DNA from: Azolla caroliniana
Taxonomy: Eukaryota > Polypodiophyta
Assembly (NCBI GenBank): GCA_043228905.1
Contig: JBHGNT010000009.1
Coordinates: 17,112,001-17,176,000, forward strand
Reading direction: 5' to 3'
DNA length: 64,000 nucleotides
The position numbers were made by a program, and so were the translations under genes. Below, piece after piece: positions 9,590 to 19,886 of the stretch. The first letter of the stretch is position 1. Every line of letters starts with the position of its first letter. The notes under the pieces are model-generated. The model did not search any database and was not told the DNA's origin. It saw only the letters and a program-made list of their open reading frames with translations.

Positions 9590-10665
9590 TCAATCAGATT
9601 CCTCCACGTTCTCATGTACATAACTCAAGTTTGTAGGTTCCGTCCTACTATCTGCATCGTCGAGGTGATCGAGGTCAGGATCCTCGTCTTGTCTTTTCTT
9701 GAAAATCTTTACTCTTTTTCCCGCAATGGGTATGACCAACCTTGATCCATCTAGCTCTGCAAGGTGGTATGTGGCATTGTTGTTGGCACTTATCACTACA
9801 TACGGTCTGAACCATCTTCTTGCGAACTTTCTTGTTGTACTGTGTTGATTGTCAAGGCTGTTGTTGTAGACCAATACCCAATCTCCTTCTTCGATCTTCT
9901 TGGGACATAGTCGATGCGTCTTGTCGAACCGAATTTTGTTCTTCACTTGGGCTGCCTCCATCATCTTTCGCACTTTTTCTAGATCTTCAGGTCTCCTTTC
10001 AAGTTGCCTTATCCGTGCCGCTAATAATTCTACTCGGCTCATCTCGTTCTCCCATGGTATCGCTACCCATGAGGCGATCGTCCTTTCGATGGGCATTACC
10101 GGCTTTTGTCCATACATAAGCTCCGTTGGCATATACCCTGTCACTGAACTATGTGTAGTTCTATCGGCCCACAAGGCATAGGGAAATAGTCGTGGCCAAT
10201 TCCTGACTCGACCGTTGCATGCTCGTACGATGACTTTGACGATTGGTCCATGCCCTCACTCGATCTTCCCATTCGCTTATGATTGTAGGCAGTCCTGAGG
10301 GAGAGCTTCACGCTTAGTCGTTCGAAGAGCTCCGTTGCTTCGTGTGCATCCAGCTCCCCTCGGTCGGCCACTATCTTTCCCACACATCCATATCGGCAAA
10401 CAACCTCTTCGAGTAGAAATTTGCAAACTGCTGACGTCGTCTTATTTGTCAAGGCCCGTCCTTCTACTTGATTTGTCAAGTCTTCTCTTGCTAGAGCTAA
10501 GTACTTCATTTGTCCCACTCCCATTGGCATCGAGACCAGATCCACCATCCATTTAAAGTGTATGGTGAGCAGGTATGTCGGCCGTAGCTCATCACGATGA
10601 CATATATTCGAATGTACTTGGCAAGTTTCGCATGTGGACACGAAATCGAGTACATCTTTGTACAT
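9590..10665 (-). pseudogene. D integrase
   Basis: The zinc-binding end (CETCQVHSN, about 10610-10640) leads into the core with FKWMVDLVSMPMGVGQ (first Asp) and GKIVADRGELDAHE (second Asp). The region around the catalytic Glu (HKRMGRSSEGM) is scrambled by a frameshift. A second frame (9590-10174) carries ADRTTHSSVTGYMPTELMYG, the ALWADRTT-type segment, and a C-terminal domain with EEGDWVLVYNN and RRWFRPYVV followed by an acidic tail. The two frames overlap by about 35 bases, a frameshift in what was one protein. Confidence 0.8.
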
Positions 10666-10699
10666 GCTTGGCCACTAGTACTTCTCCTTCAAGTTTCGA

Positions 10700-11569
10700 A
10701 TGTCGCCCATGTTCCTCTATGACTTCCCCAAGGACTCTCACGGAATTCGGTCATCAGCATCACTTACTCTTCTTTCTTTACCACCACTCGACTTGGTATT
10801 CTTGTCCTTCTTTTTGGGTGTTGCCAAAGGAATCCTCCTCTCAAGAAGTATTGGTAAGCTTTCTTCCGGATTCGTAGAGCCTCCTCCTTCGTCAATGAAG
10901 CATCCGTCGTCATTGTTCTTAAGAATCAGCTGATCAGTAACCACTCTCATTCGTACTCGTCCTCATTAAAGGCGTGGAGGGTTAGCGTGCCCTTGTCTTC
11001 CGCCGATAGTCGAGCCATCTTGAAGAAGTTAAGGGTGACGTCTTCATCTTCCGATACCATGTCACCTACATTCTCAAATCTTGCCCTCGACAGCATGTCA
11101 ACCATGGTGTTCTTCTTTCCTGCAATGTGGCGGATCCTTGGGCTTAAAGACTTGATATAGGCGATCCACCTTAGCATAGCTAGATCTGGGGTTGCACATC
11201 CTGAGATCATCTCGAGGATTGGGAGACAATCTGTCTCAATTATCACTTCCGACCCGATCAAGTAGTCTTTGTCCGACTTCACTACCGACACAATACCCCA
11301 AAGTTCCTGCTTGACTTGGGCGTATCCTCGTTGTTGTTCGCTGAGAACCTTTGCTCCGAACTGGATGGCATACTGCGCATTATCTTCTCCTTCTTGGTTG
11401 ATGACCCACCGATTTTGGTTGGGCTCGTATCTACAGTCACATAATTTGGCTTCCCTTCGGTATAGTCGGCCTCTCTTAGTGCGGGAGCTTCAAGAAGTAG
11501 TTTCTTCAGTCTTCGCATCGCGTTTGTGTGCTCGTCTCGCCATTCGAACTTCATTCTTTTCTTTAGCAA
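10700..11569 (-). pseudogene. D RNase H and linker
   Basis: Two frames joined by a shift near 11290: MRRLKKLLLEAPALREADY and YVTVDTSPTKIG (start of RNase H, 11282-11569), then VIIETDCLPILEMISG, MLRWIAYIKSLSPRIRHIAG and KNTMVDMLSRARF (10947-11291). The last motif marks the end of RNase H in gypsy elements. A linker without recognised motifs follows to about 10700. YVTVDTSP holds the first catalytic Asp. Confidence 0.75.
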
Positions 11570-11597
11570 TTTGTTGTTCCGCGTGCTCCTCGGCTAT

Positions 11598-12097
11598 TCA
11601 TTGTGAGACTTTTATTTGTTGTGTTGCCAAAAATTCCATGAGTTCGTAAGTAGTTCCGAACTGTAATAGTGCGCCGAACTCATGGGTTGTGTCTGGAATG
11701 TCCGGATACTTCAGGACCTCGCTTTCCGCCGTAAATACGCCTTTCCCCCACTGCGACTGGGCCGTAATGATCGGCCGTGGTTCCTGGATTATTTCGAAAG
11801 TGGTGTTGGGCTCCGTAGCTACGGAACTGTCGACCTCGACGGTCGTCTTCGTGGCCGCGAGTGTGTCTTTAACTAATCCGCGCCCCATCTTTCCTATCCA
11901 GCCTCTATCGTTTCGGCCTTGGGCTTCCTTGACGTTGCTCAGCTTCCTGCTCCTGCGGAACTTCCTCCCTGTGCTCCGGCCGTTCTTCATGTGTTGTCTG
12001 CGTCTTGGGCTGGGCCGATTGGGGTTCATCCTCCCATTCCGTGGTGGCCAACTCCGCTAACCTCCGTTTCGCGGAACGTGGTGGCGGCATGGGTTTG
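11598..12097 (-). pseudogene. D linker with charged segment, next to the composite insertion
   Basis: From the insertion site the frame reads PMPPPRSAKRRLAELATTEW and a Glu/Gln-rich stretch ending SPRPKR and a stop; a second frame continues GRGLVKDTLAATKTTVEVDS and THEFGALLQFGTTYELMEFL up to about 11600. It lies between the gag-type part (now at 19887-20417) and RNase H, where protease and reverse transcriptase should be, so a deletion must have removed them. The function of this segment is unknown. Confidence 0.5.
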
Positions 12098-12102
12098 CTG
12101 GG

Positions 12103-12860
12103 TGTGAAAGTGTTTTTAGAATCTAAGCCATTGAACATTAGAAGACTATAAAGTATGGATAACTCACATTTGGAGGCTAAGAACACGGACCAAGACCTTA
12201 GGAAGAAGTCAAAAGTAAAAGTACGAGACCAAGAGAAAAGTAAAAAGAGAAAAAGCGGACCATTAAAAACAGTAAAAAAAGAATGGTCATAACTCCTTCG
12301 TGTGTGACCCAAATATTATGTTTAAATATGGGTTAGAAATCTTGTAAAGAGAGCCATCTATAGATTTTTAAATCACTAAATTTGGAGCTATGATGAGGGA
12401 GATATGACGATTAGAAGGTTGCTGGGTCTTAGCTAAAAATAGGAGATAAAAAGCTTCTAAAAATAGCGTGAACGAGGAGGAAGAAGAAAATTATAAAAGA
12501 ATAAGTGGAAGGACTAATAAAAAAAGGGATTAATAGCGAGAGGATCCTAATAGAGGAGAGGGAGTCTTAGGAAGAGAAATCTTAGTGAAAGAGGAAGGGT
12601 CTTAATTGTGGTTTTTGAGTGATTGGTAGTAAGAAGGTCTTTGGTTTCTTAGTTGAATGTGGAGTTTATCTCCTTTGTATTGTCTTGATGTTGGAATATC
12701 ATAACAATATTATCTCTTTCTCATCTTCTCAATCTTTTTTTCTTAATTTCTTGAGTCTCTCTTGATCTATATAATATATTATGAGTCACAACTCCATCTA
12801 ACCGGTTTGGTCAAGCCCTCATATAGTGTAAGATTATCCTTTGTCTTAAACACACTTTCA
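12103..12860 (+). repeat. C1 5' LTR (758 bp)
   Basis: Starts TGTGAAAGTGTTTTTAG and ends CTTAAACACACTTTCA. It is followed by TTTT and TGGCGCTCCAGGG, a gypsy-type primer binding site. The left flank is the CTGGG target duplication. It nearly matches 14966-15719 and, inverted, 15730-16480. Confidence 0.9.
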
Positions 12861-12864
12861 TTTT

Positions 12865-12882
12865 TGGCGCTCCAGGGAGCGC
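12865..12882 (+). promoter_or_regulatory. C1 primer binding site
   Basis: TGGCGCTCCAGGGAGCG lies just after the LTR. C2 has the related TGGCACTCCAGGGAGGG on its own strand near 19320-19340. The tRNA that would pair was not identified. Confidence 0.6.
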
Positions 12883-12949
12883 CGATCCTTTCCGTATAGG
12901 AGGGAGAACTTATCCTTTCTTTGTGTTACTATACTACATTAACTTCGCT

Positions 12950-14237
12950 ATGTAGTTCGCATTTTCGGGTGAAAGAACACAAGATGCTGGTGCCTTTTTG
13001 GCATCCTTTGAGCATCATGCCATCTCTATTGGACGCGTCACCGACAGTGAAAAGTTGCCCTTGTTGGTAGCTACATTCTATGGTCGAGCTCGAGATTGGT
13101 ATGACTCTCTTTCCACCAAATGAACAAGGAGAATATCAATTGTTGGTACACCAGTTTCGTTCTAGATACATTCCACTGCAAAGTGAAACGGAAGTAAGAG
13201 AGGAGCTTTTTCGACTAAAGATGGAATAACCTTTTGGTTTCATACAATATGAAAGAAATTTCAAGGATTTGTGGACGATGTGGATTCGTCTTCGTGGTGA
13301 CATTGAAGACGAGTGGTTTAAGATGGAACGATTCAAGATGGGCCTTGACATGCATTTCCGTTTGGAGGCAAGCTTGAAGAATCCAACTACTTTTCAAGCT
13401 CTTCTCCAACTTTGTCAAGGTTATGATCGACAAGTGAAGATGATGAGTTCCATGGGGTACCTCCAAATGACGGCTTTGGGTGCAAATTTGATGCCTCGTG
13501 CCAACTTTCAAGCCTCATCTTCAATTGTGCATAGTGGACAAGTGTTTCCAAATGTGTATAGCACAACAACAACAAACCCAACAAGTAGATCTCAAGAAGT
13601 GGAACAAGTGAAGAGTGAACAAGTTACAATGGCATTGGTGAATCGACACTTTCATGAAGTGATGGCCCACTTGCGACAATCCCAAGAAATTCACAACACT
13701 ATTCCCGATGGTGGTGGCTCTAGAGGGCATCAAGGTGTAATTTGTTATTCTTGTCAAGAGGAGGGACACATCTCAACAAGATGACCTCATCGACAACAAA
13801 GAGGTATGGGAAGAGGCATGTATGAAGTGCAACGGAATGGATAACGAGCTATCAACAATGGAGTCGAAGGAGGCGAATCCATAACACTTCCTATGACTCA
13901 GGTTCCTACAATTCCTCATAATGTGAATCTTCTTAATTTTATTGATGATAGTGATAGTGCTTGTGAAGTAGCTCATGTGAAAAGGACAAGAGCCTCACAA
14001 AAGGAGAAAGAAGTTGATGGAGAATCTAGCGCTTCGAGAGAAAAGAAGAAGTCTAAGGAGAATGAGGAAGAGGAGAAATTGAGAAGGAGACACTCCAAAT
14101 GGAAGATAAAGATGGAGGATATTCCTATGGGAGAAGGTGTAGAAGCTTTCAATCGGAAGCATGAATTGATATCGAGTGGACCAAGGATAACATGGCCACA
14201 ACTTCTCCAATTATCTCCAATGACCACATCAACTTGA
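12950..14237 (+). pseudogene. C1 gag and start of protease region
   Basis: Gag begins near 12950 (FAFSGERTQDAG, FEHHAISIGR, FYGRARDWYDSL), shifts frame before 13269, continues through MHFRLEASLKNPTTFQALLQ to a zinc knuckle CYSCQEEGHISTR whose last Cys codon is TGA (13783-13785). A basic/acidic linker follows (13893-14237, KKSKENEEEEKLRRRHSKWK) to ITWPQLLQLSP, where about 0.34 kb with the protease active site is deleted relative to C2. Stops also follow the initial Met (TAG) and lie near 13841 (TAA, where C2 has CAA). Shared defects such as the zinc-knuckle TGA show that both copies descend from an already defective parent. Confidence 0.8.
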
Positions 14238-14695
14238 AGGAAAGTGTATCAATTTCCCCAAAGCTTCGGCAATTGAGTGTTGAACAAAAGGAAGAATTTA
14301 TGCAAGAGTTCAACGCATGGTTACAAGAAAGTTCCAATTATAAGATGGAAGATTTGAAGTGTGTGTCACCTATAGTTTTGGTTCCAAAGAAGAATGAGAT
14401 CAATTTCAAACGAGATCAAATTTCACTTCCTTTCCGAGATGAGATTGTAGATCAAATGGTCATTTATACAAAACAAGGTAGTGTGGACAATGTGTTGCGC
14501 CAAGAAGATGTGGATGATTCAAAGATCAACGTACTTCAAAAGATAATCATTCTAACAAGTCTCGAAGCTTTGAAGGTATTTGTGCAAAAGGTTCGCTCAC
14601 TCGAAAGATTCATTCATATGTTGACATGCTTACTTCTATCAAGAGTTATGTATCCCATGGCCCTACTTATGTATGGAGAGTTGACAAAGACATAA
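14192..14695 (+). pseudogene. C1 internally deleted pol
   Basis: An open frame of 167 codons: INLKESVSISPKLRQLSVEQ, then LKCVSPIVLVPKKNE (start of reverse transcriptase) jumping to ISLPFRDEIVDQMV (fingers/palm, normally further on), then VRSLERFIHMLTCLLL near the start of a thumb or RNase H segment. No YxDD motif, RNase H or integrase core follows. The same joined structure is present in C2, so the deletion derivative predates both copies; it is a non-autonomous (LARD-like) family that must borrow enzymes. Confidence 0.75.
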
Positions 14696-14965
14696 TAATT
14701 GTAGTAACCTCTTTCTTTGTGTTGACAAGGAGAAAGATAGTGATGGCAATTGTCAATGTGCTTGTGCGTGCGTGCGTGTTTAGAAGTGTGAGGTTTTTCC
14801 TACCGATTAGCGGGGGTTTTACTCACATATTTTTATTTTATTTTTTATTTTATCTCTCTCATTGTCTATAGCCAAGAGATTGGCGAGAGAGCTTTCGTTT
14901 GTTAAGTACTACCATTAAGTGCTTCGCCATAAATGGCTTAGCCTCTAGCAAGGGGGAGGGCTAAA
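14696..14965 (+). other. C1 3' non-coding region and polypurine tract
   Basis: About 270 bp without a long frame, ending in AGGGGGAGGGCTAAA directly before the 3' LTR, the plus-strand priming tract. The same region read inverted is at 16481-16752. Confidence 0.75.
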
Positions 14966-15719
14966 TGTGAAAGTGTTTTTAGAAGCTAAGCCATTGAACA
15001 TTAGAAGACTATAAAGTATGGATAACTCACATTTGGAGGCTAAGAACACGAACCAAGACCTTAGGAAGAAGTCAAAAGTAAAAGTAAGAGACCAAGAGAA
15101 AAGTAAAAAGAGAAAAACGGACCATTAAAAACAGTAAAAAAGGAATGGTTATAACTCCTTCGTGTGTGACCCAAATATTATGTTTAAATATGGGTTAGAA
15201 AGCTTGTAAAGAGAGCTATCTATAGCGTTTTAAATCACTAAATTCAGAGCTCGGAGGAGGGAGATATGACGATTAGAAGGTCGTTGGGTCTTAGCTAAAA
15301 ATAGCAGATAAAAAGCTTCTAAAAATAACGTGAACGAGGAAGAATAAGAAAATTATAAAAGAGGAAGTGATAGCCATAGACGGGGGGATTAATAGGGAGA
15401 GGATCCTAATAAAGGAGAGGGAGGATTAGGAAGAAGGGTCTTAGTGGAAGAGGAAGGGTCTTAATTGTGGTTTTTGAGTGATTGGTAGTAAGAATGTCTT
15501 TGGTTTCTTAGTTGAATGTGGAGTTTATCTCCTTTGTTTTGTCTTGATGTTGGAATATCATAACAATATTATCTCTTTCTCATCTTCTCAATCTTTTTTT
15601 CTTAATTTCTTGAGTCTCTCTTGATCTATATAATATATTATAAGTCACAACTCCATCTAACCGGTTTGGTCAAGCCCTCATATAGTGTAAGAATATCCTT
15701 TGTCTTAAACACACTATCA
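14966..15719 (+). repeat. C1 3' LTR (754 bp)
   Basis: Starts TGTGAAAGTGTTTTTAG after the polypurine tract and ends TTAAACACACTATCA. A host target duplication would be expected next but is absent; the 10-bp junction with C2 follows. Confidence 0.9.
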
Positions 15720-15729
15720 TTTTTGAAAC
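15720..15729. other. U5-U5 junction spacer between C1 and C2
   Basis: TTTTTGAAAC lies between ...ACACTATCA (end of the C1 LTR) and TGATGAGGTG (end of the C2 LTR, inverted). Its first six bases equal those that follow the C1 5' LTR before the primer site (TTTTTG), which suggests a leftover of LTR-adjacent sequence and not host DNA. Confidence 0.7.
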
Positions 15730-16480
15730 TGATGAGGTGTTTAAGACAAAGGATAATTTTACACCATATGAAGGCTTGACCAAACCGGTTAGATGGATTT
15801 GTGACTCATAATATATTATATAGATCAAGAGAGACTCAAGAAATTAAGAAAAAAAGATTGAGAAGATGAGAAAGAGATAATATTGTTATGATATTCCAAC
15901 ATCAAGACAAAACAAAGGAGATAAACTCCACATTCAACTAAGAAACCAAAGACCTCTTACTACCAATCACTCAAAACCACAATTAAGACCCTTCCTCTTC
16001 CACTAAGACCCTTCTTCCTAATCCTCCCTCTCCTTTATTAGGATCCTCTCCCTATTAATCCCCCCGTCTATGGCTATCACTTCCTCTTTTATAATTTTCT
16101 TATTCTTCCTCGTTCACGTTATTTTTAGAAGCTTTTTATCTGCTATTTTTAGCTAAGACCCAACGACCTTTTAATCGTCATTTCTCCCTCCTCAAAGCTT
16201 AGAATTTAGTGATTTAAAACGTTATAGATAGCTCTCTTTACAAGCTTTCTAACCCATATTTAAACATAATATTTGGGTCACACACGAAGGAGTTATAACC
16301 ATTCCTTTTTTACTGTTTTTAATGGTCCGTTTTTCTCTTTTTACTTTTCTCTTGGTCTCTTAGTTTTACTTTTGACTTCTTCCTAAGGTCTTGGTTCATG
16401 TTCTTTGCTTCCAAATGTGAATTATCCATACTTATATTCTTCTAATGTTCAATGGCTTAGCTTCTAAAAACACTTTCACA
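15730..16480 (-). repeat. C2 3' LTR (751 bp)
   Basis: Inverted copy of the C1 LTR: starts TGATGAGGTGTTTAAGAC on the plus strand and ends AAAACACTTTCACA, followed by the inverted polypurine tract TTTAGCCCTCCCCCT. With 14966-15719 it forms a palindrome of about 1.5 kb. Confidence 0.9.
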
Positions 16481-16752
16481 TTTAGCCCTCCCCCTTGCTA
16501 GAGGCTAAGCCATTTATGGCGAAGCACTTAATGGTAGTACTTAACAAACGAAAGCTCTCTCGCCAATCTCTTGGCTATAGACAATGAGAGAGATATAATA
16601 AAAAAGAAAATAAAAAGATGTGAGTAAAACCCCCTCTAATTGGTAGGAAAAACCTCACACTTCTAAACACACACACACACACGCACGCACATTGACAATT
16701 GCCATCACGATCTTTCTCCTTGTCAACACAAAGAAAGAGGTTACTACAATTA

Positions 16753-17360
16753 TTATGTCTTTGTCAACTCTCCATACACAAGTAGGGCCATGGGATACAT
16801 AACTCTTGATAGAAGTAAGCATGTCAACATATGAATGAATCTTTTGAGTGAGCGAACCTTTTGCAGAAATACCTTCAAAGCTTCAAGACTTGTTGGAATG
16901 ATCATCTTTTGAAGTACGTTGATCTTTGAATTATTCACATCTTCTTGGCACAACACATTGTCCACACTACCTTGTTTTGTATAAAGGACCATTTGATCTA
17001 CAATCTCATCTCGGAAAGGAAGTGAAATTTGATCTCGTTTGGTCGAATCATTCAAGGGTTCGAAATTGATCTCATTATTCTTTGGAAACAAAACTATAGG
17101 TGACACACACTTCAAATCTTCCATCTTATAATTGGAACTTTCTTGTAACCATGCGTTGAATTCTTGCATAAATTCTTCCTTTTGTTCAACACTCAATTGC
17201 CAAAGCTTTGGGGAAATTGATACACTTTCCTTCAAATTGATGTGGTATTTGTTGCAAGGTTTTCGTCTTATTCCAAAATACTTGATGAACACATCCTCCA
17301 CTATGCTTGTGCAATGCACCACTCCACTATCTACTACAACCACCATTGCTGAAGATGACC
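16753..17360 (-). pseudogene. C2 internally deleted pol
   Basis: Counterpart of C1 14192-14695: INLKESVSISPKLWQLSVEQ, CVSPIVLFPKNNEINF, ISLPFRDEIVDQMVLYTKQG, RSLKRFIHMLTCLLL. Upstream it retains VVVVDSGVVHCTSIVEDVF and YFGIRRKPCNK, protease-region sequence that C1 lost. The frame appears to continue to 17547 only because the inserted solo LTR is open by chance. Confidence 0.75.
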
Positions 17361-17693
17361 TGTTAGGAAACATGTCTCTCCGGATGGGAAGTGAGAAGAA
17401 CAATGTTGATGAGCAAACTCGGCCGAGGCCGAAACCGGATGTGGTGTACCCGACAACGGAAGACCCGGTGAGAACCGGATGACGAGTACCCGGCAAGAGC
17501 CGGATGGTGAAGGCTCGGTGAGAAGTGCTCACCGGATGAAGGGACATATTCGTAAATATGTTTTCTGAGAGTCCATCGGGGCTATATTTGTAAATAGCCG
17601 AAAAGTCATATTAGTATAAATATGAGTTAGGGAAAACTTAGTGGTATTGTAGTTGTCATTCTTGTTGGTGCAAGATTTGAGTGAGTAACTGTG

Positions 17694-17735
<42 letters not shown>

Positions 17736-18011
17736 GAGGTCGTTGCCTTTGTTGTAACCGTCGCCTGTGGCGAAGATAGCAAGCTCGAGGTTGTTGCCTC
17801 GGTGCTTTACTATTGTACATTGTGATATAGTGATAGTTTGTAGTCTGTGGGCTGCCGTGGTTTTTTTTTTCCCTAGTTTGGGGTTTTTCCACGTTAACAT
17901 CCTGTGTACTCTTCTCTTTACTGTGTTGTGCGTTCATTACCCATTTTCTGTGTTTGATCCTAGGCTCGGTTGTGGCCGAGCGTTGTTCATCGGGAGCGTG
18001 TGTTCCGGTCA
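17361..18011 (+). repeat. Solo LTR of a B-related copia family in C2 (651 bp)
   Basis: Starts TGTTAGGAAACATGTCTC and ends GTGTGTTCCGGTCA, flanked on both sides by TGACC (17356-17360 and 18012-18016). It splits the C2 protease region. Inside are a TATA box (AGTATAAATATGAG, about 17615), a (GA)n tract at 17699-17732, an ENE-like fold at 17856-17893 and the CTCGGTTGTGGCCGAG hairpin near 17964. It arose by recombination between the two LTRs of a full element. Confidence 0.9.
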
Positions 18012-18480
18012 TGACCTACTAATAGGAATTCCCACTTTGTTTACTACAAATTCAGAAATCAAGCTTATCCTAGCACCACTATCAACCAAGGCATCTTTGA
18101 TGTGAAACCCTTTGATGGAAATCGGGATGGTTGGATGTATGTCCTTTCGATCTTCTACTCGCACAATCCCCACATAATGCACGGTCTTCCTACTTTGGCT
18201 GATACTTGCAAGCTTTCCCCACTCCTTTCGTAATGTGGGAGATAATTGGAGAAGTTGTGGCCATGTTATCCTTGGTCCACTCGATATCAATTCATGCTTC
18301 CGATTGGAAGCTTCTACACCTTCTCCCATAGGAATATCCTCCATCTTTATCTTCCTTTTGGAGTGTCTCCTTCTCAATTTCTCCTCTTCCTCATTCTCCT
18401 TAGACTTCTTCTTTTCTCTCAAGGCACTAGATTCTCCATCAACTTCTTTCTCCTTTTGCGAGGCTCTTGTCCTTTACACA
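18012..18480 (-). pseudogene. C2 protease start and gag linker
   Basis: Contains KKSKENEEEEKLRRRHSKRK (linker as in C1), ITWPQLLQLSPTLRKEWGKL, and the aspartic protease active site IKDALVDSGARISLISEFVV. This shows what C1 deleted. The protease is cut by the solo LTR right after VGIPIS. Confidence 0.8.
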
Positions 18481-19261
18481 GGAGCTACTTCACAAGCACT
18501 ATCACTATAATCAATAAAATTAAGAAGATTCACATTATGAGGAATTGTAGGAACTTGAGCCATAGGAAGTGTTATGGATTCGCCTCCTTCGACTCCATTG
18601 TGGATAGCTCGTTGTCCATTCCGTTGCACTTCATACATGCCTCTTCCCATGCTTCTTTGTTGTCGATGAGGTCATCTTGTTGAGATGTGTCCCTCCTCTT
18701 GACAAGAATAACAAATTACACCTTGATGCCCTCTAGAGCCACCACCATCGGGAATAGTGTTGTGAATTTCTTGGGATTGTCGCAAGTGGGCCATCACATC
18801 ATGAAAGCGTCGATTCACCAATGCCATTGTATCTTGTTCACTCTTCACTTGTTCCACTTCTTGAGATATACTTGTTGGGTTTATTGTTGTGGTGGTATAC
18901 ACATTTGGAAACACTTGTCCACTATGCACAATTGAAGATGAGGCTTGAAATTTCTTTCATACTGTATGAAACGAAAAGGTGATTCCATCTTTAGTCGAAA
19001 AAGCTCCTCTCTTACTTTTGTTTCATTTCACCGTGGAATATATCTAGAACGAAACTGGTGTACCAACAATTGATATTCTCCTTGTTCGTTTTGCGGAAGA
19101 GAGTCATACCAATCTCGAGCACGACCATAGAATGTAGCTACCAACAAGGGCAACTTTTTGTTGGTGATGCGTCCAATAGAGATGGCATGATGCTCAAAGC
19201 ATGCCAAAAAGGCACCAACATCTTGTGTTCTATCACCTGAAAATGCAAATTGCATAGCTAA
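18481..19261 (-). pseudogene. C2 gag with internal deletion
   Basis: Starts near 19255 (MQFAFSGDRTQDVGAFLACF), continues FYGRARDWYDSLPQNEQGEY and HQFRSRYIPR then a stop. After YERNF it joins directly to ASSSIVHSGQVFPNVYTT; compared with C1 about 250 bp are missing between two TTTCAAG repeats. The zinc knuckle CYSCQEEGHISTR has the same TGA in place of the last Cys as C1. Confidence 0.8.
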
Positions 19262-19342
19262 GTTAATGTAATATAGTAACACAATTAAATGATAACTTCT
19301 CCTCCTATACGGAAAGGATCGGCCCTCCCTGGAGTGCCAAAT

Positions 19343-19881
19343 TGATGAGGTGTTTAAGACAAAGGATAATCTTACACCATATGAAGGCTTGACCAAACCG
19401 GTTAGATGGATTTGTGACTCATAATATATTATATAGATCAAGAGAGACTCAAGAAATTAAGAAAAAAAGATTGAGAAGATGAGCTCTTTTATAATTTTCT
19501 TCTTCTTCCTCGTTCACGTTATTTTTAGAAGCTTTTTATCTACTGTTTTTAGCTAAGACCCAACGACCTTCTAATCGTCATATCTCCCTCCTACGAGCTC
19601 CTAATTTAGTGATTTAAAATGCTATAGATAGCTCTCTTTACAAGCTTTCTAACCCATATTTAAACATAATATTTGGGTCACACACGAAGGAGTTATAACC
19701 ATTCTTTTTTTACTGTTTTTTATGGTCTGCTTTTTCTCTTTTTACTTTTCTCTTGGTCTCTTACTTTTACTTTTGACTTCTTCCTAAGGTCTTGGTTCAT
19801 GTTCTTAGCCTCCAAATGTGAATTATCCATACTTATATTCTTCTAATATTCAATGGCTTAGCTTCTAAAAACACTTTCACA
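19343..19881 (-). repeat. C2 5' LTR, internally deleted (539 bp)
   Basis: Starts TGATGAGGTGTTTAAGAC and ends ACTTTCACA, then CTGGG. About 210 bp are missing near 19480 compared with the other three LTRs (GAGAAGATGAG joined to CTCTTTTATAATT). The primer site lies just left of 19343 on the plus strand. Confidence 0.85.
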
Positions 19882-19886
19882 CTGGG

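Larger units (their letters stand above)
12103..19881. mobile_element. C1/C2 composite: two inverted gypsy elements with one shared target duplication
   Basis: Read left to right: LTR (+) 12103-12860, gag and partial pol (+), LTR (+) 14966-15719, a 10-bp spacer, LTR (-) 15730-16480, partial pol and gag (-), LTR (-) 19343-19881. C1 is on the plus and C2 on the minus strand, joined at their U5 ends. The flanking 5-mer CTGGG stands at 12098-12102 and 19882-19886 only; the central spacer TTTTTGAAAC carries no target duplication. Both outer ends are therefore U3 ends. The arms are close relatives but not copies of each other: C1 lacks about 0.34 kb of protease region present in C2, while C2 lacks about 0.25 kb of gag present in C1. 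Neither encodes a complete reverse transcriptase or any integrase. Confidence 0.8.

Noticed and set aside
9433-9636. Small plus-strand frame between copia and gypsy D
   Set aside because: No motif, and it overlaps the end of the D integrase on the other strand.
17529-18012. Frames with long Ser-Leu runs across (GA)n tracts (also at 22690-23068, 27626-27838, 48554-48739)
   Set aside because: Dinucleotide repeats leave frames open; they lie in LTR leaders.
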